A stretch of 64,000 bases of DNA from [Clostridium] fimetarium (GCF_900111235.1 NZ_FOJI01000010.1:124001-188000); one strand, 5' to 3'; shown: positions 36,933-46,301, counted from the stretch's first letter. The notes: generated by a model not told the origin, from the letters alone. Made by a program: numbers and translations.

Positions 36933-37661
36933 CTAATCCTTAAAACCTTTATAAACGCCATAACCCAGATAGGTATAATAGATATTTTTATTGTCCAAAT
37001 TATCATCATCTAGTAATTGTTTTTCATTTTGATATTCTATTGGCAAATATTCTTTGCTAAATGCTACATCGTTATTTGAAACAATCTGAATATATATATA
37101 TGTAATAGTTTTTATATCTTCATTAAATATTGCGTACTCAAATATACGGTTCCCTCCGTAAGCTGCTATATATGCGGGATAATTAAATTTCGTATCTGAA
37201 TATTCAACATAGTTAACCTTTGTTCCATTTTTCGTATTAATTTCACATTTTATACTTTTAAGCCTATCAATTTCTGCTCGGTATTCTTGGTCAGAATAGG
37301 TACATTTTAAAAATTGCTGATAACTCAAACCTAAACCTCGTACTCTACATGAATACAGAAATTCAATATTTTTGGCATTTACTGATAATTCTTTTGGAAA
37401 AATAAATAGTCCACTACGCAATTGTGCTTTTTCATCTCTTACATGACCTTCATATACACCGTAGTTACTGATATCAGTGGTTGAATACTCCTCACTTTTA
37501 AAGGATAATAACCCTATTATAATCTGGCCAACATTAATCATCACAATAATGCTAATAAACACTGCTCCCAGCACAATGAACATCGTTTTTCGACTGCTTT
37601 TTTTTGTCTGGAAGGAGGATGTTTTAACCCTTTTATCACTATCTTCTTTTCTTTTATTCAT
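36933..37661 (-). CDS. Unknown single-span membrane protein
   Basis: A 242-residue protein with a basic cytoplasmic N-terminus (MNKRKEDSDKRVKTSSFQTK), one membrane helix (FIVLGAVFISIIVMINVGQIIIG), and an extracellular domain of ~190 residues with no family I recognise. The ATG at 37661 follows GGAGG; the in-frame ATG further upstream lacks a ribosome site. Its own terminator (R6) follows. It may be a cell-surface accessory or immunity protein. Confidence 0.6.
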   Translation of the reverse strand: MNKRKEDSDKRVKTSSFQTKKSSRKTMFIVLGAVFISIIVMINVGQIIIGLLSFKSEEYSTTDISNYGVYEGHVRDEKAQLRSGLFIFPKELSVNAKNIEFLYSCRVRGLGLSYQQFLKCTYSDQEYRAEIDRLKSIKCEINTKNGTKVNYVEYSDTKFNYPAYIAAYGGNRIFEYAIFNEDIKTITYIYIQIVSNNDVAFSKEYLPIEYQNEKQLLDDDNLDNKNIYYTYLGYGVYKGFKD

Positions 37662-38175
37662 TGCAATACGCCTCCATTTGATTCTGAATCTAAGCATTCA
37701 CCTAAAGTAGGTTACGCTTGCCCCATGTTCAAAACAAACATCAACAAAGTTCTTGTGTACATTAAAACCACATTTTTACTATCGCCCTTTTGTAAACAAG
37801 ACTGGACAGATAGTGGTGCAAATGAGAGAACCTATAGTCAGTTTATAGGAGTATTTGCTCCGGAATATTTATTCCGTTGTCTATATTATCAAAAATTGTT
37901 TCTAAATCCTTCAAACTAAACCTGTTGGTTAAATTCTTATAGTGCTGTAGACCTAGCCATAGTGCCCACGGAAGTCATAATCCAAGAACGACTGTCTTAT
38001 TTTATTATCTACAGAAAACTATAACTATTTTATCTCATCTACCTCATGTAGTATTACTGAGATATTCATATTATTCGGTCCAATAATATAATTGTTCCCA
38101 CTTAATATAATTTGGTAATTTTCGAATCCATAACGAAAAATAAATAATTACTCTTCATGTAAAAATACTTTTATT
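37662..38175. other. Gene-free spacer, 514 bases
   Basis: No supported gene. A short minus-strand open frame near 37870-37920 (SLKDLETIFDNIDNGI) looks protein-like but has no start or ribosome site and ends quickly; it may be another remnant. A GGAATAAATATTCC palindrome lies within it. Confidence 0.35.
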
Positions 38176-38613
38176 TTATTTAGTAAATCCACTTGAAAAT
38201 ACTGTGGTATACCAGCTATCTCTTTTTGGACACTCGCCTATTTGGCATTCTTCTATACTCATTTCTTTTTTCATCTCTTTAGATAATATTTTCGCACATT
38301 CTATGCATATCCTACCATATTTAATACTCGCTCCGCAATTTTCGCAATTTATAAAAATAGGAGAATTATCTGGTATCATTAATCTTCCATTTTTTAGATA
38401 AGACTGAATCCTCATTACTTTTACCCCTGTGGCCGACGCAGTATTTTTGAGTGTTGCGAATGGATTTTCATAGATATAGTCTTTTACCAGATTAAATTCT
38501 TCTTCATCTAACTCTTTACACTTTTGACAAATATTAAAGCTATTTCCCAAATTTCGAAATATTTTTCCGCATTGAATACAATTACTAATACCATCTACGC
38601 CTTCTACATTCAT
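38176..38613 (-). CDS. YvyF-like zinc-ribbon protein
   Basis: A 145-residue protein with two zinc ribbons: CIQCGKIF ... CQKCKELDEEEF at the N-terminus and CENCGASI ... CIECAK near residue 100. The N-terminal ribbon followed by VKDYIYENPFATLKNTASAT and VMRIQSYLKNGRLMI is the layout of the flagellar-operon protein YvyF (zinc ribbon plus HTH). No flagellar genes are nearby, so a general regulatory or chaperone role is possible. GAGGGG precedes the ATG. Confidence 0.65.
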   Translation of the reverse strand: MNVEGVDGISNCIQCGKIFRNLGNSFNICQKCKELDEEEFNLVKDYIYENPFATLKNTASATGVKVMRIQSYLKNGRLMIPDNSPIFINCENCGASIKYGRICIECAKILSKEMKKEMSIEECQIGECPKRDSWYTTVFSSGFTK

Positions 38614-38891
38614 AAAAAACCCCTCAATATCCTTTTATATTTTTACAAATTGTAATATAGATAATATAATGGTGTTTCCATTTAATGTCAATCTAAACTT
38701 ATAGTTTGTTAGAAATAATTTTTTCTTACTATCTACTTATATAAATCTTTACCGTCAACCATATGTGCCTCAATATAGGTTGAATGTAATATAGTTCTTT
38801 TGCATTTATATATCACAGTTTTCTAAAGATAATATTTGCACCTATAATAACGATACTAATGCTTAATTAATTAATCCCTGATTTTAAAAAA

Positions 38892-38952
38892 GGTCTCACA
38901 AGCCCCTAACGTAGGAGCCTATGAGACCTGATAACGTAAGACAACAGCAACT
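38892..38952 (-). repeat. Cassette-boundary repeat R7, serving as terC terminator
   Basis: Hairpin GGTCTCA...TGAGACC (38892-38928) with the inner CCCCTAACGTAGGAG, then TGATAACGTAAGACAACAGC. The minus strand ends in TTTTTTAAAAT after the stem. It sits 40 bases after the terC stop. The TACACCATT part is absent here. Confidence 0.7.
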
Positions 38953-38992
38953 TCACTAACTTCTTTAAGATTTATACAAACCCTGTAATTCT

Positions 38993-39862
38993 TTATTCTG
39001 CGTCGATGTTGCTTTCATTGTTGACAACTCCATTTCCCAACGGAATATCTCTTGTGAATGCCATGGATGCAAACACACTTCCTGCAAGTGTCACAAAGAT
39101 AATAAGAAGTGAAAGTTCAACCGGAATCTCAATGCCAAACATTAATATTGTAAGTTTTACACCTGTAAATGTAAGGATAAGTGCTACGCCATATTTTACA
39201 TATTTAAATTTTTCCTGCATTGCGCTCAGAACAAAATACAGATTTCTAAGACCTAAAATTGCAAACATATTCGATGTGTACACAATAAATGGATTGGTCG
39301 TAATTGAAAATATAGCTGGAATAGAATCAATTGCAAACAGGATATCAGTAAATTCAATTATGAAAATAACCGCAAATAATGGTGTTGCATAAAGGACTTT
39401 ATCTATTCTGACAAAGAATTTATCACCATGAACTTCTTTGGTTACAGGAATGATTTTGCTTAAAAGCTTTATCATTTTACTGTCTTTCATGTCTGCCTCT
39501 TCTTCATTCTTAATAGCCATCTTGATCCCGCTGATAATAAGGATTACACCGAAAACATAAAGTACCCAATGGAATGCATTAACGACTGTAACGCCAAGTA
39601 ATACAAATATTAATCTTAATACAATTGCTCCAAATATACCATAATTTAATATCCTTCTTTGATGTTCAAGTTTAATCCCAAAGCTTGAAAATACCATGAT
39701 AAACAAAAACAAGTTGTCGATACTTAAGCTCTGTTCTATAACATAGCCACCTAAAAACTGAAGTGCTAGCTCTTTTCCCATGAAAAAGTAAATCCCCGCA
39801 TTAAAGCATAAAGCCAATGCGATAAAAAATGCAACCCAATATAATGCTTTTTTTGTTGACAA
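38993..39862 (-). CDS. terC: TerC/Alx-family manganese-efflux membrane protein
   Basis: A 289-residue protein with about eight membrane helices and the conserved acidic motifs of TerC: EQSLSIDNLFLFIMVF near residue 40 and EFTDILFAIDSIPAIF near 170. TerC/Alx proteins export Mn2+, partly to load exported metalloproteins. The start is TTG, eight bases after AAGGAGG. A yybP-ykoY type leader precedes it, consistent with induction by excess manganese. Monocistronic, with repeat R7 as terminator. Confidence 0.85.
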   Translation of the reverse strand: MSTKKALYWVAFFIALALCFNAGIYFFMGKELALQFLGGYVIEQSLSIDNLFLFIMVFSSFGIKLEHQRRILNYGIFGAIVLRLIFVLLGVTVVNAFHWVLYVFGVILIISGIKMAIKNEEEADMKDSKMIKLLSKIIPVTKEVHGDKFFVRIDKVLYATPLFAVIFIIEFTDILFAIDSIPAIFSITTNPFIVYTSNMFAILGLRNLYFVLSAMQEKFKYVKYGVALILTFTGVKLTILMFGIEIPVELSLLIIFVTLAGSVFASMAFTRDIPLGNGVVNNESNIDAE

Positions 39863-39920
39863 AAATAAATCCTCCTTAATAATTATAATTAGTTATAGTT
39901 ATAAACGGGACCTAATAAAA

Positions 39921-40045
39921 AAGACTTTTAATATAACTAAGAATATTCTTAGTTATATTAAAAGTCTTGCTATCCATTACTGGAGTATAAAGCCAGGCAA
40001 TCATCGGCCGGTTGTTGACTTTATAGCTTATAAGCTACTCCCTTT
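39921..40045 (-). promoter_or_regulatory. yybP-ykoY (Mn2+) riboswitch with terminator expression platform
   Basis: The minus-strand leader of terC contains the conserved blocks AAAGGGAGTAGC, GTCAACAACCGGCCG, GCCTGGCTTTAT and GCAAGAC, in the order known for manganese riboswitches. The last block forms the left arm of a perfect 24-bp hairpin (39921-39968) followed by TTTTATT, the terminator that would be undone when Mn2+ binds. Confidence 0.8.
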
Positions 40046-40056
40046 TAACTATAAAT

Positions 40057-40086
40057 ATCATATCATATTGTATAAATCACTGTCAA
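40057..40086 (-). promoter_or_regulatory. terC promoter
   Basis: TTGACA, 18 bases, TATGAT on the minus strand, just upstream of the riboswitch. Confidence 0.65.
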
Positions 40087-40219
40087 TCAAATGTATATAT
40101 GTGTTTTTGTCATAATAATATTATTGTCTGATGAATTAGTGGTCAATAATATTCAGAAAATATATTATTAATCAGGCCACTGTTGAGCAAAACACATATC
40201 CATATGCATAAATCTTGTT

Positions 40220-40249
40220 AAAACCCCAACGTAAATGTTGGGGTTTTTC
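40220..40249 (-). terminator. Terminator after the 40280-40600 gene
   Basis: AAAACCCCAAC, GTAAAT, GTTGGGGTTTTT: a strong hairpin with A- and T-runs on both sides, usable in either direction. Confidence 0.8.
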
Positions 40250-40279
40250 TTTTGGTTAATGGATTGATTTTATGACTTA

Positions 40280-40600
40280 CTAAACATTAGGTGAAAGTGT
40301 ATAATAAACGATTGTTTGTTTATGGCCACAAGGGCAGGTACAGCCTAAAAAAACGGTATCTTCTTCATTGAAACAAGTTTTTGTACAAGGTACAATTATA
40401 TAATTAATAAACCATAAGAAATCATTCAATTGACATTCTAACTGACTTGAAGAACAATAAGTGAAAACTTTAGCAAACCAAAATTTACATGATGTTGAAT
40501 GAGCATTCCAAGATATATGATATTTTTCAGCTAATAATTTCAAAGCTTCTTCTTCTGTTGTTCCTTCAAATTTTCTCTTTATTTCTTCTTTATTAAACAT
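40280..40600 (-). CDS. Unknown small cysteine-rich protein
   Basis: A 106-residue protein starting at the ATG at 40600 after AAAAGGAG. Six or more Cys residues, including TSCKFW, YCSSSQLECQ and FLGCTCPCGHKQ, suggest metal binding. An acidic helical N-terminus (FNKEEIKRKFEGTTEEEALK) precedes them. No family recognised. It is transcribed alone, between the rnf operon terminator and its own terminator. Confidence 0.5.
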   Translation of the reverse strand: MFNKEEIKRKFEGTTEEEALKLLAEKYHISWNAHSTSCKFWFAKVFTYCSSSQLECQLNDFLWFINYIIVPCTKTCFNEEDTVFLGCTCPCGHKQTIVYYTLSPNV

Positions 40601-40751
40601 AAAATTCACTCTCCTTTTAATAATATATAATATGCGAAAAAATGTTTTTTGACTCCATAATATGATGTTTTTTGACAATATATTAATATTGGAACCAAAG
40701 AAGAGATTCCTCTTTTTAAAATAGTATTTTAAAGTAATTTTATCTTTTAAA

Positions 40752-40809
40752 ATACGCCAAACCAAAAATGATTAAAGCAGTGTGCTTAACCAAAAATGAT
40801 TTGACGTAT
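40752..40809 (-). terminator. Terminator of the rnf operon
   Basis: ATACGTCAAA and TTTGGCGTAT pair around an inner TTAAGCA/TGCTTTAA stem on the minus strand, then TTTT. ACCAAAAATGATT occurs twice inside the loop. Confidence 0.6.
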
Positions 40810-40825
40810 CTTATTTAAATATTTA

Positions 40826-41644
40826 TCACTTCACATATTCAATTGTTTTCGTTGGACATTTGTCAATACAAACTGGATCACTACATACTTCCATACATAT
40901 ATGCTTGTCCATTACGGATAAATTATCCACTATTTTCACTGCACCATGAGGACATGTTTTTACACAAATCCCACATCCAATACAAGCAATATGACAGTCT
41001 TTTCTTGCTTTCGCACCACGCTCAATTGAATTGCAGACTACATTTACTTTTGTGTTTACTGGAATCAATTCAATTACATTTTTAGGACAAACATTTTCAC
41101 ATTTTCCACAACCGGTACATCTTAACTTATTAATCTTTGGTAATCCATTTTCACCCATTTCAATTGCATTAAACGGACAATTTCTTACACAGGTGCCAAG
41201 GCCAACACAGCCGTATTTACAGCTTTTTGAACCTTCATGTAATAAATTCATAGCAATACAGTCTTGAATGCCCGAATATTGATACTTTTTTGGTGCTATA
41301 TTGATTGGATTATTACATTTTATGTAAGCTATTTTTGGTTCAACTTCTTTCGCCACTTTACCTGTAAGTTCAGAGACTTTTTTAGCTACTGCCTCTTTAC
41401 CTGGTATGCATAAATTGGGGGCTACATCTGGATCAGAAACTACTGCCTCTGCATAAGCCTGACAACCTGCAAATCCACAGGCCCCACATTGTCCTTTGGG
41501 AAGGACGTCCTCTACTACATGAATAAGCGGATTTAGTTCAACCGCCAACTTTTTATTGGCAATCGCAAGGACTAAACCGAAGAACAACCCTACTAATCCC
41601 ATTACTGCAATAATAGAAATAACTGTTATAATACTTGCTGACAT
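40826..41644 (-). CDS. rnfB: Rnf complex subunit B (iron-sulfur)
   Basis: A 272-residue protein: one N-terminal membrane helix, the RnfB cluster CGACGFAGC, then repeated ferredoxin motifs (CVGLGTCVRNCP, CTGCGKCENVCP, CIGCGICVKTCP, and the final CMEVCSDPVCIDKCP). It takes electrons from reduced ferredoxin and passes them into the complex on the cytoplasmic side. Last gene of the rnfCDGEAB operon, 15 bases after rnfA. Confidence 0.95.
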   Translation of the reverse strand: MSASIITVISIIAVMGLVGLFFGLVLAIANKKLAVELNPLIHVVEDVLPKGQCGACGFAGCQAYAEAVVSDPDVAPNLCIPGKEAVAKKVSELTGKVAKEVEPKIAYIKCNNPINIAPKKYQYSGIQDCIAMNLLHEGSKSCKYGCVGLGTCVRNCPFNAIEMGENGLPKINKLRCTGCGKCENVCPKNVIELIPVNTKVNVVCNSIERGAKARKDCHIACIGCGICVKTCPHGAVKIVDNLSVMDKHICMEVCSDPVCIDKCPTKTIEYVK

Positions 41645-41658
41645 ATTTTACCTCATTC

Positions 41659-42240
41659 TTAAATATTTATCATACCTGAAAATCCGAAAAATGAAAGAGC
41701 CAATAGTCCAGCCAATATAAATGCTATACCAGACCCTTCCAGTGCCTTGGGAACATTTGCAAATCTGACTCTTTCTCTTAAACTTGCCATTAAAATAATC
41801 GCCAATGTAAAGCCAACTCCTGATCCAATCGCATGAACAACGCTCATTCCAAATGAAAAATGAGATTCAACATTTAAAAGTGGAACACCGAGCACAACAC
41901 AGTTCGTTGCAATGAGAAGCAGATAAATTCCCCAAAGCTTATATAGCGCAGGTGCTAATTTACGAATAAACATTTCAAGTAACTGTACAAAACTTGCAAT
42001 AACAAGTACAAAAACGATTGTTGTTAAAAATGTCATATGTAATGGTACCAACACAAAGTTATAAACTGCCCAAGAAATCATAGAGCTTAGCGTAATTACT
42101 GAGGTAACTGCCATTCCCATTCCGATTGACGCATCTAATTTCTTAGATACCCCGAAGAAAATACACAATCCTAGAAATCGTGTCAAAACAAAGTTATTTG
42201 TGATAACCGTTCCTATAAAAAGCAACAAATATTCGTTCAT
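41659..42240 (-). CDS. rnfA: Rnf complex subunit A (membrane)
   Basis: A 193-residue protein with six membrane helices; ITNNFVLTRFLGLCIFFGVS at the N-terminus is the RnfA/NqrE signature. With RnfE it forms the membrane core that couples electron flow to Na+ or H+ export. Its start overlaps the rnfE stop as ATGA. Confidence 0.95.
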   Translation of the reverse strand: MNEYLLLFIGTVITNNFVLTRFLGLCIFFGVSKKLDASIGMGMAVTSVITLSSMISWAVYNFVLVPLHMTFLTTIVFVLVIASFVQLLEMFIRKLAPALYKLWGIYLLLIATNCVVLGVPLLNVESHFSFGMSVVHAIGSGVGFTLAIILMASLRERVRFANVPKALEGSGIAFILAGLLALSFFGFSGMINI

Positions 42241-42863
42241 TGAGCTTCTCCTTTTAGTTTCAATTTATTCTCTCTCTTCTCATTGATTATCTTTGAAACC
42301 GCTACTAGATATCCAATTAAAATGAAAGCACCTGGTGGCAAAATCACGATAAGCGCTGGGTGATACCAACTTCCCATTACTTGAAATCCAAAAAATGTAC
42401 CATTTCCAACGATCTCACGGAAAGTAGCGATTAAAATCATTGCCAATGTAAATCCGATTCCCATCCCAAATCCATCTGCAAAAGAAGGAAGCACTTTGTT
42501 TTTTGATGCGAATACCTCTGCTCTTGCCAATATAATTGCAAATACTACAATGAGCTGAAGATAAATTCCAAGATTCGAATATAACTTCGGTGCATAAGCT
42601 TGTAATAATAGCTCAACAACAGTAACAATTGTTGCAATTGACGTTATATAAATTGGCACCCGAACTTTCGGATTGACCCATTTTCTTGTAAAAGATACAA
42701 CTGTATTATTACAGGCAAGTACAAATGTCACTGAAAGCCCCATTGTTAAGGCATTTTGCACTGTAGTTGTAACTGCTAAAGCAGGACATAGACTTAATGC
42801 CAATACTAGGATTGGATTTTCAGAAATGATTCCTTTTTTAAAAATATTCCACAATTCACGCAT
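42237..42863 (-). CDS. rnfE: Rnf complex subunit E (membrane)
   Basis: A 208-residue, six-helix protein homologous to RnfA; ENPILVLALSLCPALAVTT is typical of RnfE/NqrD. Good GGAGG ribosome site, four bases between the rnfG stop and this start. Part of the ion-translocating core. Confidence 0.95.
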   Translation of the reverse strand: MRELWNIFKKGIISENPILVLALSLCPALAVTTTVQNALTMGLSVTFVLACNNTVVSFTRKWVNPKVRVPIYITSIATIVTVVELLLQAYAPKLYSNLGIYLQLIVVFAIILARAEVFASKNKVLPSFADGFGMGIGFTLAMILIATFREIVGNGTFFGFQVMGSWYHPALIVILPPGAFILIGYLVAVSKIINEKRENKLKLKGEAQ

Positions 42864-42866
42864 TGT

Positions 42867-43433
42867 TTATTGTCCTCCTTCAAGGTAGGTTTTTAATTCT
42901 TCCACAGCATTTTTTACACCTACTGTTACTGCTTTTGAAGAAATAGTTGCACCACTCATCGCTTGGATATCCGCTGTGTCGGAAGCATCCTTTGTTACTA
43001 CCAAGTGTTCTACTGTCTTACCAATAAATTGACTTACAAATGCACTTTTACCTGCATTTTCACCAAGTCCCGGCGTTTCTTTACTAGTTATAATCTTATA
43101 TGTAATAACTTTTAGGTCTTTATCTACAGCAACTAAAAGCGCCATGGTTCCGCCATATCCTTTTGTGTCAGTTGGTATGATATACCCCATTAACTCACTG
43201 TCTTTATAGACTTCATACCAGTCCGCTTTGCTTTGCATTTCTTTAATACCTGTTGAACCGTCTACCATTGTCTTCATTGTCTCATCACGCAACGAAATTG
43301 CAGCTTTTACAGCTGTATCAGCAGTTATGTAATATGTTGCAGCAATGATACATCCTGATATGAGACATGCAACTGTTAAGTTTAAGGCTATTTTAAAAAT
43401 ACTATCATTTTTATCATTTTGATGTTCTGACAT
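42867..43433 (-). CDS. rnfG: Rnf complex subunit G (FMN-binding)
   Basis: A 188-residue protein with one N-terminal membrane helix and an extracytoplasmic FMN-binding domain. The motif SGATISSKAV holds the Thr to which FMN is covalently attached. The ATG at 43433 follows GGAGGG and lies inside the end of rnfD, overlapping by 20 bases. Confidence 0.9.
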   Translation of the reverse strand: MSEHQNDKNDSIFKIALNLTVACLISGCIIAATYYITADTAVKAAISLRDETMKTMVDGSTGIKEMQSKADWYEVYKDSELMGYIIPTDTKGYGGTMALLVAVDKDLKVITYKIITSKETPGLGENAGKSAFVSQFIGKTVEHLVVTKDASDTADIQAMSGATISSKAVTVGVKNAVEELKTYLEGGQ

Positions 43434-44460
43434 ATTGTCTAACCCTCCTGCCAAATAATCTAGGACGAACCAGTTGATCTATAAGTGGAGTTACTGCATT
43501 CATTAATAATATTGAGTAACACACACCTTCTGGATATCCACCAACCAAACGAATAAGAACTGTAAGTGCACCAGCTCCTACTGCAAATATCACACGCCCT
43601 TTTCTAGTGATTGGCGTAGTAACCATATCTGTTGCCATAAAGAAGGCACCTATAATTAATCCTCCTGCCATCATGTGAAAAATAGGGTCACCTGTAAACA
43701 AACCATTTGGTCCATATACAAATGTCAAAATTCCAACAGTACCTATCATGCAAACTGGAACAATCCAGTCAATATATCTTTTATAAATAAGAAAAGCTCC
43801 GCCAATTACCAAAAGAATTGTACATGTTTCTCCAATACTTCCGTTTCTTGTCCCAAAAAACAAAGCTTCATATAATTTACTTTTACCGCCATATGTAGTA
43901 AGTAACTGGTCATATCCATTATTTTTAAGTATATTTAGAGGTGTTGCAGAGGTTACTGCATCTACTGAGGTTGTAATTGTCGACCACTTCGTCATAAGTG
44001 TAGGCCACGAAACAAGTAATGCAGCTCTACCAATATGTGCCGGATTAAATAAATTATTTCCCAACCCACCCATTGAATGCTTTACGATAACAATCGCAAT
44101 AAATGAACCAACCACTGGTACAAAATAAGGAACAGTTGGAGGTAAACACATTGCCAAAAGTAAACCAGTAAGTGCTGCGCTTCCATCGCTTACTGTTATT
44201 TTGCCTCTTATTTTTTGAATCATTGCTTCAAATATTACAGCAGAGATTATACCAAGTAGAATAATTATCGCCGCTTGAATTCCAAAATGCACCATTCCAA
44301 ATATAGCCGCTGGAGTAAGTGCCGCAAATACTGTCCACATTATCTTTGGTACAGAATTATCTGCATGAATATGAGGAGAAATATTTACATTAAGCATGGA
44401 ATCTTCAATTAATTCAGCCTCACGAATGAGTTCTCCTTCATTAATTTTGTCTACGTTCAT
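43414..44460 (-). CDS. rnfD: Rnf complex subunit D (FMN-binding membrane)
   Basis: A 348-residue membrane protein of the NqrB/RnfD family; the TSATPL motif near residue 175 carries the Thr for covalent FMN, and GGLGNNLFNPAHIGRAALL is a conserved loop. It passes electrons between RnfG and RnfC. One base separates it from rnfC. Confidence 0.95.
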   Translation of the reverse strand: MNVDKINEGELIREAELIEDSMLNVNISPHIHADNSVPKIMWTVFAALTPAAIFGMVHFGIQAAIIILLGIISAVIFEAMIQKIRGKITVSDGSAALTGLLLAMCLPPTVPYFVPVVGSFIAIVIVKHSMGGLGNNLFNPAHIGRAALLVSWPTLMTKWSTITTSVDAVTSATPLNILKNNGYDQLLTTYGGKSKLYEALFFGTRNGSIGETCTILLVIGGAFLIYKRYIDWIVPVCMIGTVGILTFVYGPNGLFTGDPIFHMMAGGLIIGAFFMATDMVTTPITRKGRVIFAVGAGALTVLIRLVGGYPEGVCYSILLMNAVTPLIDQLVRPRLFGRRVRQYVRTSK

Positions 44461-44461
44461 G

Positions 44462-45796
44462 TTATTTTCCTCCTTTCGCTCTAGTAGCCTGATTATTAAG
44501 TAATTTTTTTGTAAATTTTATGTATTGAACAATTTTTCTCTTAGACGGACATACATAGCTGCAACATCCACACTCCATACAATTTAATATTCCTTGGTCC
44601 TTCAACGCTTCGTCAATCATCTCTTTTTCGCCTAAAATGCTTAATATACCTGGATTCAGTCCCATCGGACATACTTCCACACATTTTCCACAATGAAGAC
44701 AAGCAGTTTCAAATCTATCATTTACGTCATGCACATTTAAGGCAAGGATACCACTTGTTCCTTTGATTACAGGCACGTCCATTGTGTATTGGCTCATTCC
44801 CATCATTGGACCACCCATAATGATTCTTGCAGGATGTTCCTTGAATCCACCTGCCAATTCAATTGCATCTGCAAATGTAGTTCCAATTCTTAGGAATACA
44901 TTTTTAGGCTCATTTAAAGATCTTCCTGTGAGTGTAACCACTCTTTCAATCAAAGGTATTCCTTTTGTAACCGCATCGCAAATAGCTACTATTGTAGAAA
45001 CATTTTGTACAATAACTGCGATATCTATCGGTAATTTACCATTTTCAATTTCCCTACCAGTTAGTGTCTGGACAATCATCTTTTCGGCACCCTGAGGGTA
45101 TCTAGTTTTGATTGATTCCACTCTAATATCAGTTCCGGCAAATGCCTCTTTTAATTTCAGAATGGCATCGGGTTTGTTGTCCTCGATACCAATGATTACT
45201 TTTTCTACATTTAATAACTTTTTAATAATTTCAATTCCAGTTACTATTTTTTCTGTAAATTCAAGAATAACACGGTGATCTACTGTAAGATATGGCTCAC
45301 ATTCTGCTGCATTTATAATTAGGGTATCTACATTTTTTTCTGCTGGAGGATTGAGCTTAATATGAGAAGGGAATGCTGCACCACCCATACCCACAATTCC
45401 TGCATTTCTAATAATTTCAATTGTTTCTGAATTGCTTAATTTTGTCCAATCTCTATCAACAAGAAGTCCTTCTTCCCATTCATCTAACCCATCATTTTCA
45501 ATTACAATTGCCAAGCATTCGCCAAACAAAGGATGTGGATTCTTAGCAACTTCAATAACTTTACCTGAAATGGAAGCATGTATGTAACTTGAGACAATTG
45601 CATCCGTCTTAGCAATGAGTTGTCCTTTTTTCACCAGATCACCTTTTTTCACAATCGGTATCGCGGGTGCACCGATATGTTGTCTTACTGGAATTGTCAC
45701 CTGTTTTGGAAGTTCTAATGTTGCGATTGGTTTTTTTGAAGTTGGCCCTTTCCTTGTCCAAGGATGTATGCCCCATTTAATTCTATTTGAACTCAA
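44462..45796 (-). CDS. rnfC: Rnf complex subunit C (NADH/FMN/iron-sulfur)
   Basis: A 444-residue cytoplasmic protein: an N-terminal beta-barrel (KPIATLELPKQVTIPVRQHI), the nucleotide/FMN-binding Rossmann-like region GMGGAAFPSHIKL, and two 4Fe-4S clusters (CLHCGKCVEVCP, CMECGCCSYVCPSKR). It reduces NAD+ with electrons from ferredoxin. Second gene of the operon after the RseC-like gene. Confidence 0.95.
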   Translation of the reverse strand: MSSNRIKWGIHPWTRKGPTSKKPIATLELPKQVTIPVRQHIGAPAIPIVKKGDLVKKGQLIAKTDAIVSSYIHASISGKVIEVAKNPHPLFGECLAIVIENDGLDEWEEGLLVDRDWTKLSNSETIEIIRNAGIVGMGGAAFPSHIKLNPPAEKNVDTLIINAAECEPYLTVDHRVILEFTEKIVTGIEIIKKLLNVEKVIIGIEDNKPDAILKLKEAFAGTDIRVESIKTRYPQGAEKMIVQTLTGREIENGKLPIDIAVIVQNVSTIVAICDAVTKGIPLIERVVTLTGRSLNEPKNVFLRIGTTFADAIELAGGFKEHPARIIMGGPMMGMSQYTMDVPVIKGTSGILALNVHDVNDRFETACLHCGKCVEVCPMGLNPGILSILGEKEMIDEALKDQGILNCMECGCCSYVCPSKRKIVQYIKFTKKLLNNQATRAKGGK

Positions 45797-45808
45797 AGTG
45801 AGTCCCTC

Positions 45809-46225
45809 CTATTCGTTTATAATTTTAGTGATAATTGGTAATGATGATTTACTTTGTACTTTTTCATCATATTTTTTGATAAATATAAATGTTGGAACAA
45901 GTGTCATCCCACTTAATATGATTGCAACCAATAAACCAGATAAATGCATAAAGTTTGCAAAACAGATACCCATTTCTGAACTAGCTGCTATTACTAGTAA
46001 CGGAAGAACAAATACGATAAATGCAATTTTTAAGACACCTTGTTTCTCGATTTCTAGAATAACACTTTTTCCACATTTCGCATCAACTTGATTAATCGCT
46101 TCATAATAGACTGCGTCACTGCCTTCACAAAGTCCACAACTACTACAGTCGCTATGCATTTTGACTCTTACTTTTGCCATTCCTTGATCTACGGAAACTA
46201 CCAAACATTCCATTGATTCTTTCAT
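45809..46225 (-). CDS. rseC: RseC/MucC-family protein heading the rnf operon
   Basis: A 138-residue protein: an N-terminal beta domain with the CSSCGLC cysteine motif, two membrane helices (IAFIVFVLPLLVIAAS and LLVAIILSGMTLVPTFIFI), and a short polar tail. RseC proteins accompany rnf genes and help maintain or reduce SoxR and assemble redox complexes. CGGAG precedes the ATG. A leader terminator and promoter lie upstream. Confidence 0.85.
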   Translation of the reverse strand: MKESMECLVVSVDQGMAKVRVKMHSDCSSCGLCEGSDAVYYEAINQVDAKCGKSVILEIEKQGVLKIAFIVFVLPLLVIAASSEMGICFANFMHLSGLLVAIILSGMTLVPTFIFIKKYDEKVQSKSSLPIITKIINE

Positions 46226-46301
46226 TTTAACTCCGTTCCTAACTCTTACTTTTGTAAGGCATTACAGCTTGTACATTTTTGCTTGTTAAAATTTAGACAT
46301 T

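Noticed and set aside
17901-38952. Integron-type attC array
   Set aside because: The repeats lack the paired R and L boxes of attC and no integron integrase is seen. Cargo units are multi-gene with their own promoters, unlike integron cassettes.
39970-40000. ATAAAGCCAGGCAATCA in the terC riboswitch resembles ATAAAGCCAGACAATCA of repeat R2
   Set aside because: The match is short (about 17 bases) and lies in a conserved riboswitch stem, so common ancestry with the R repeats is not supported, although it is curious.
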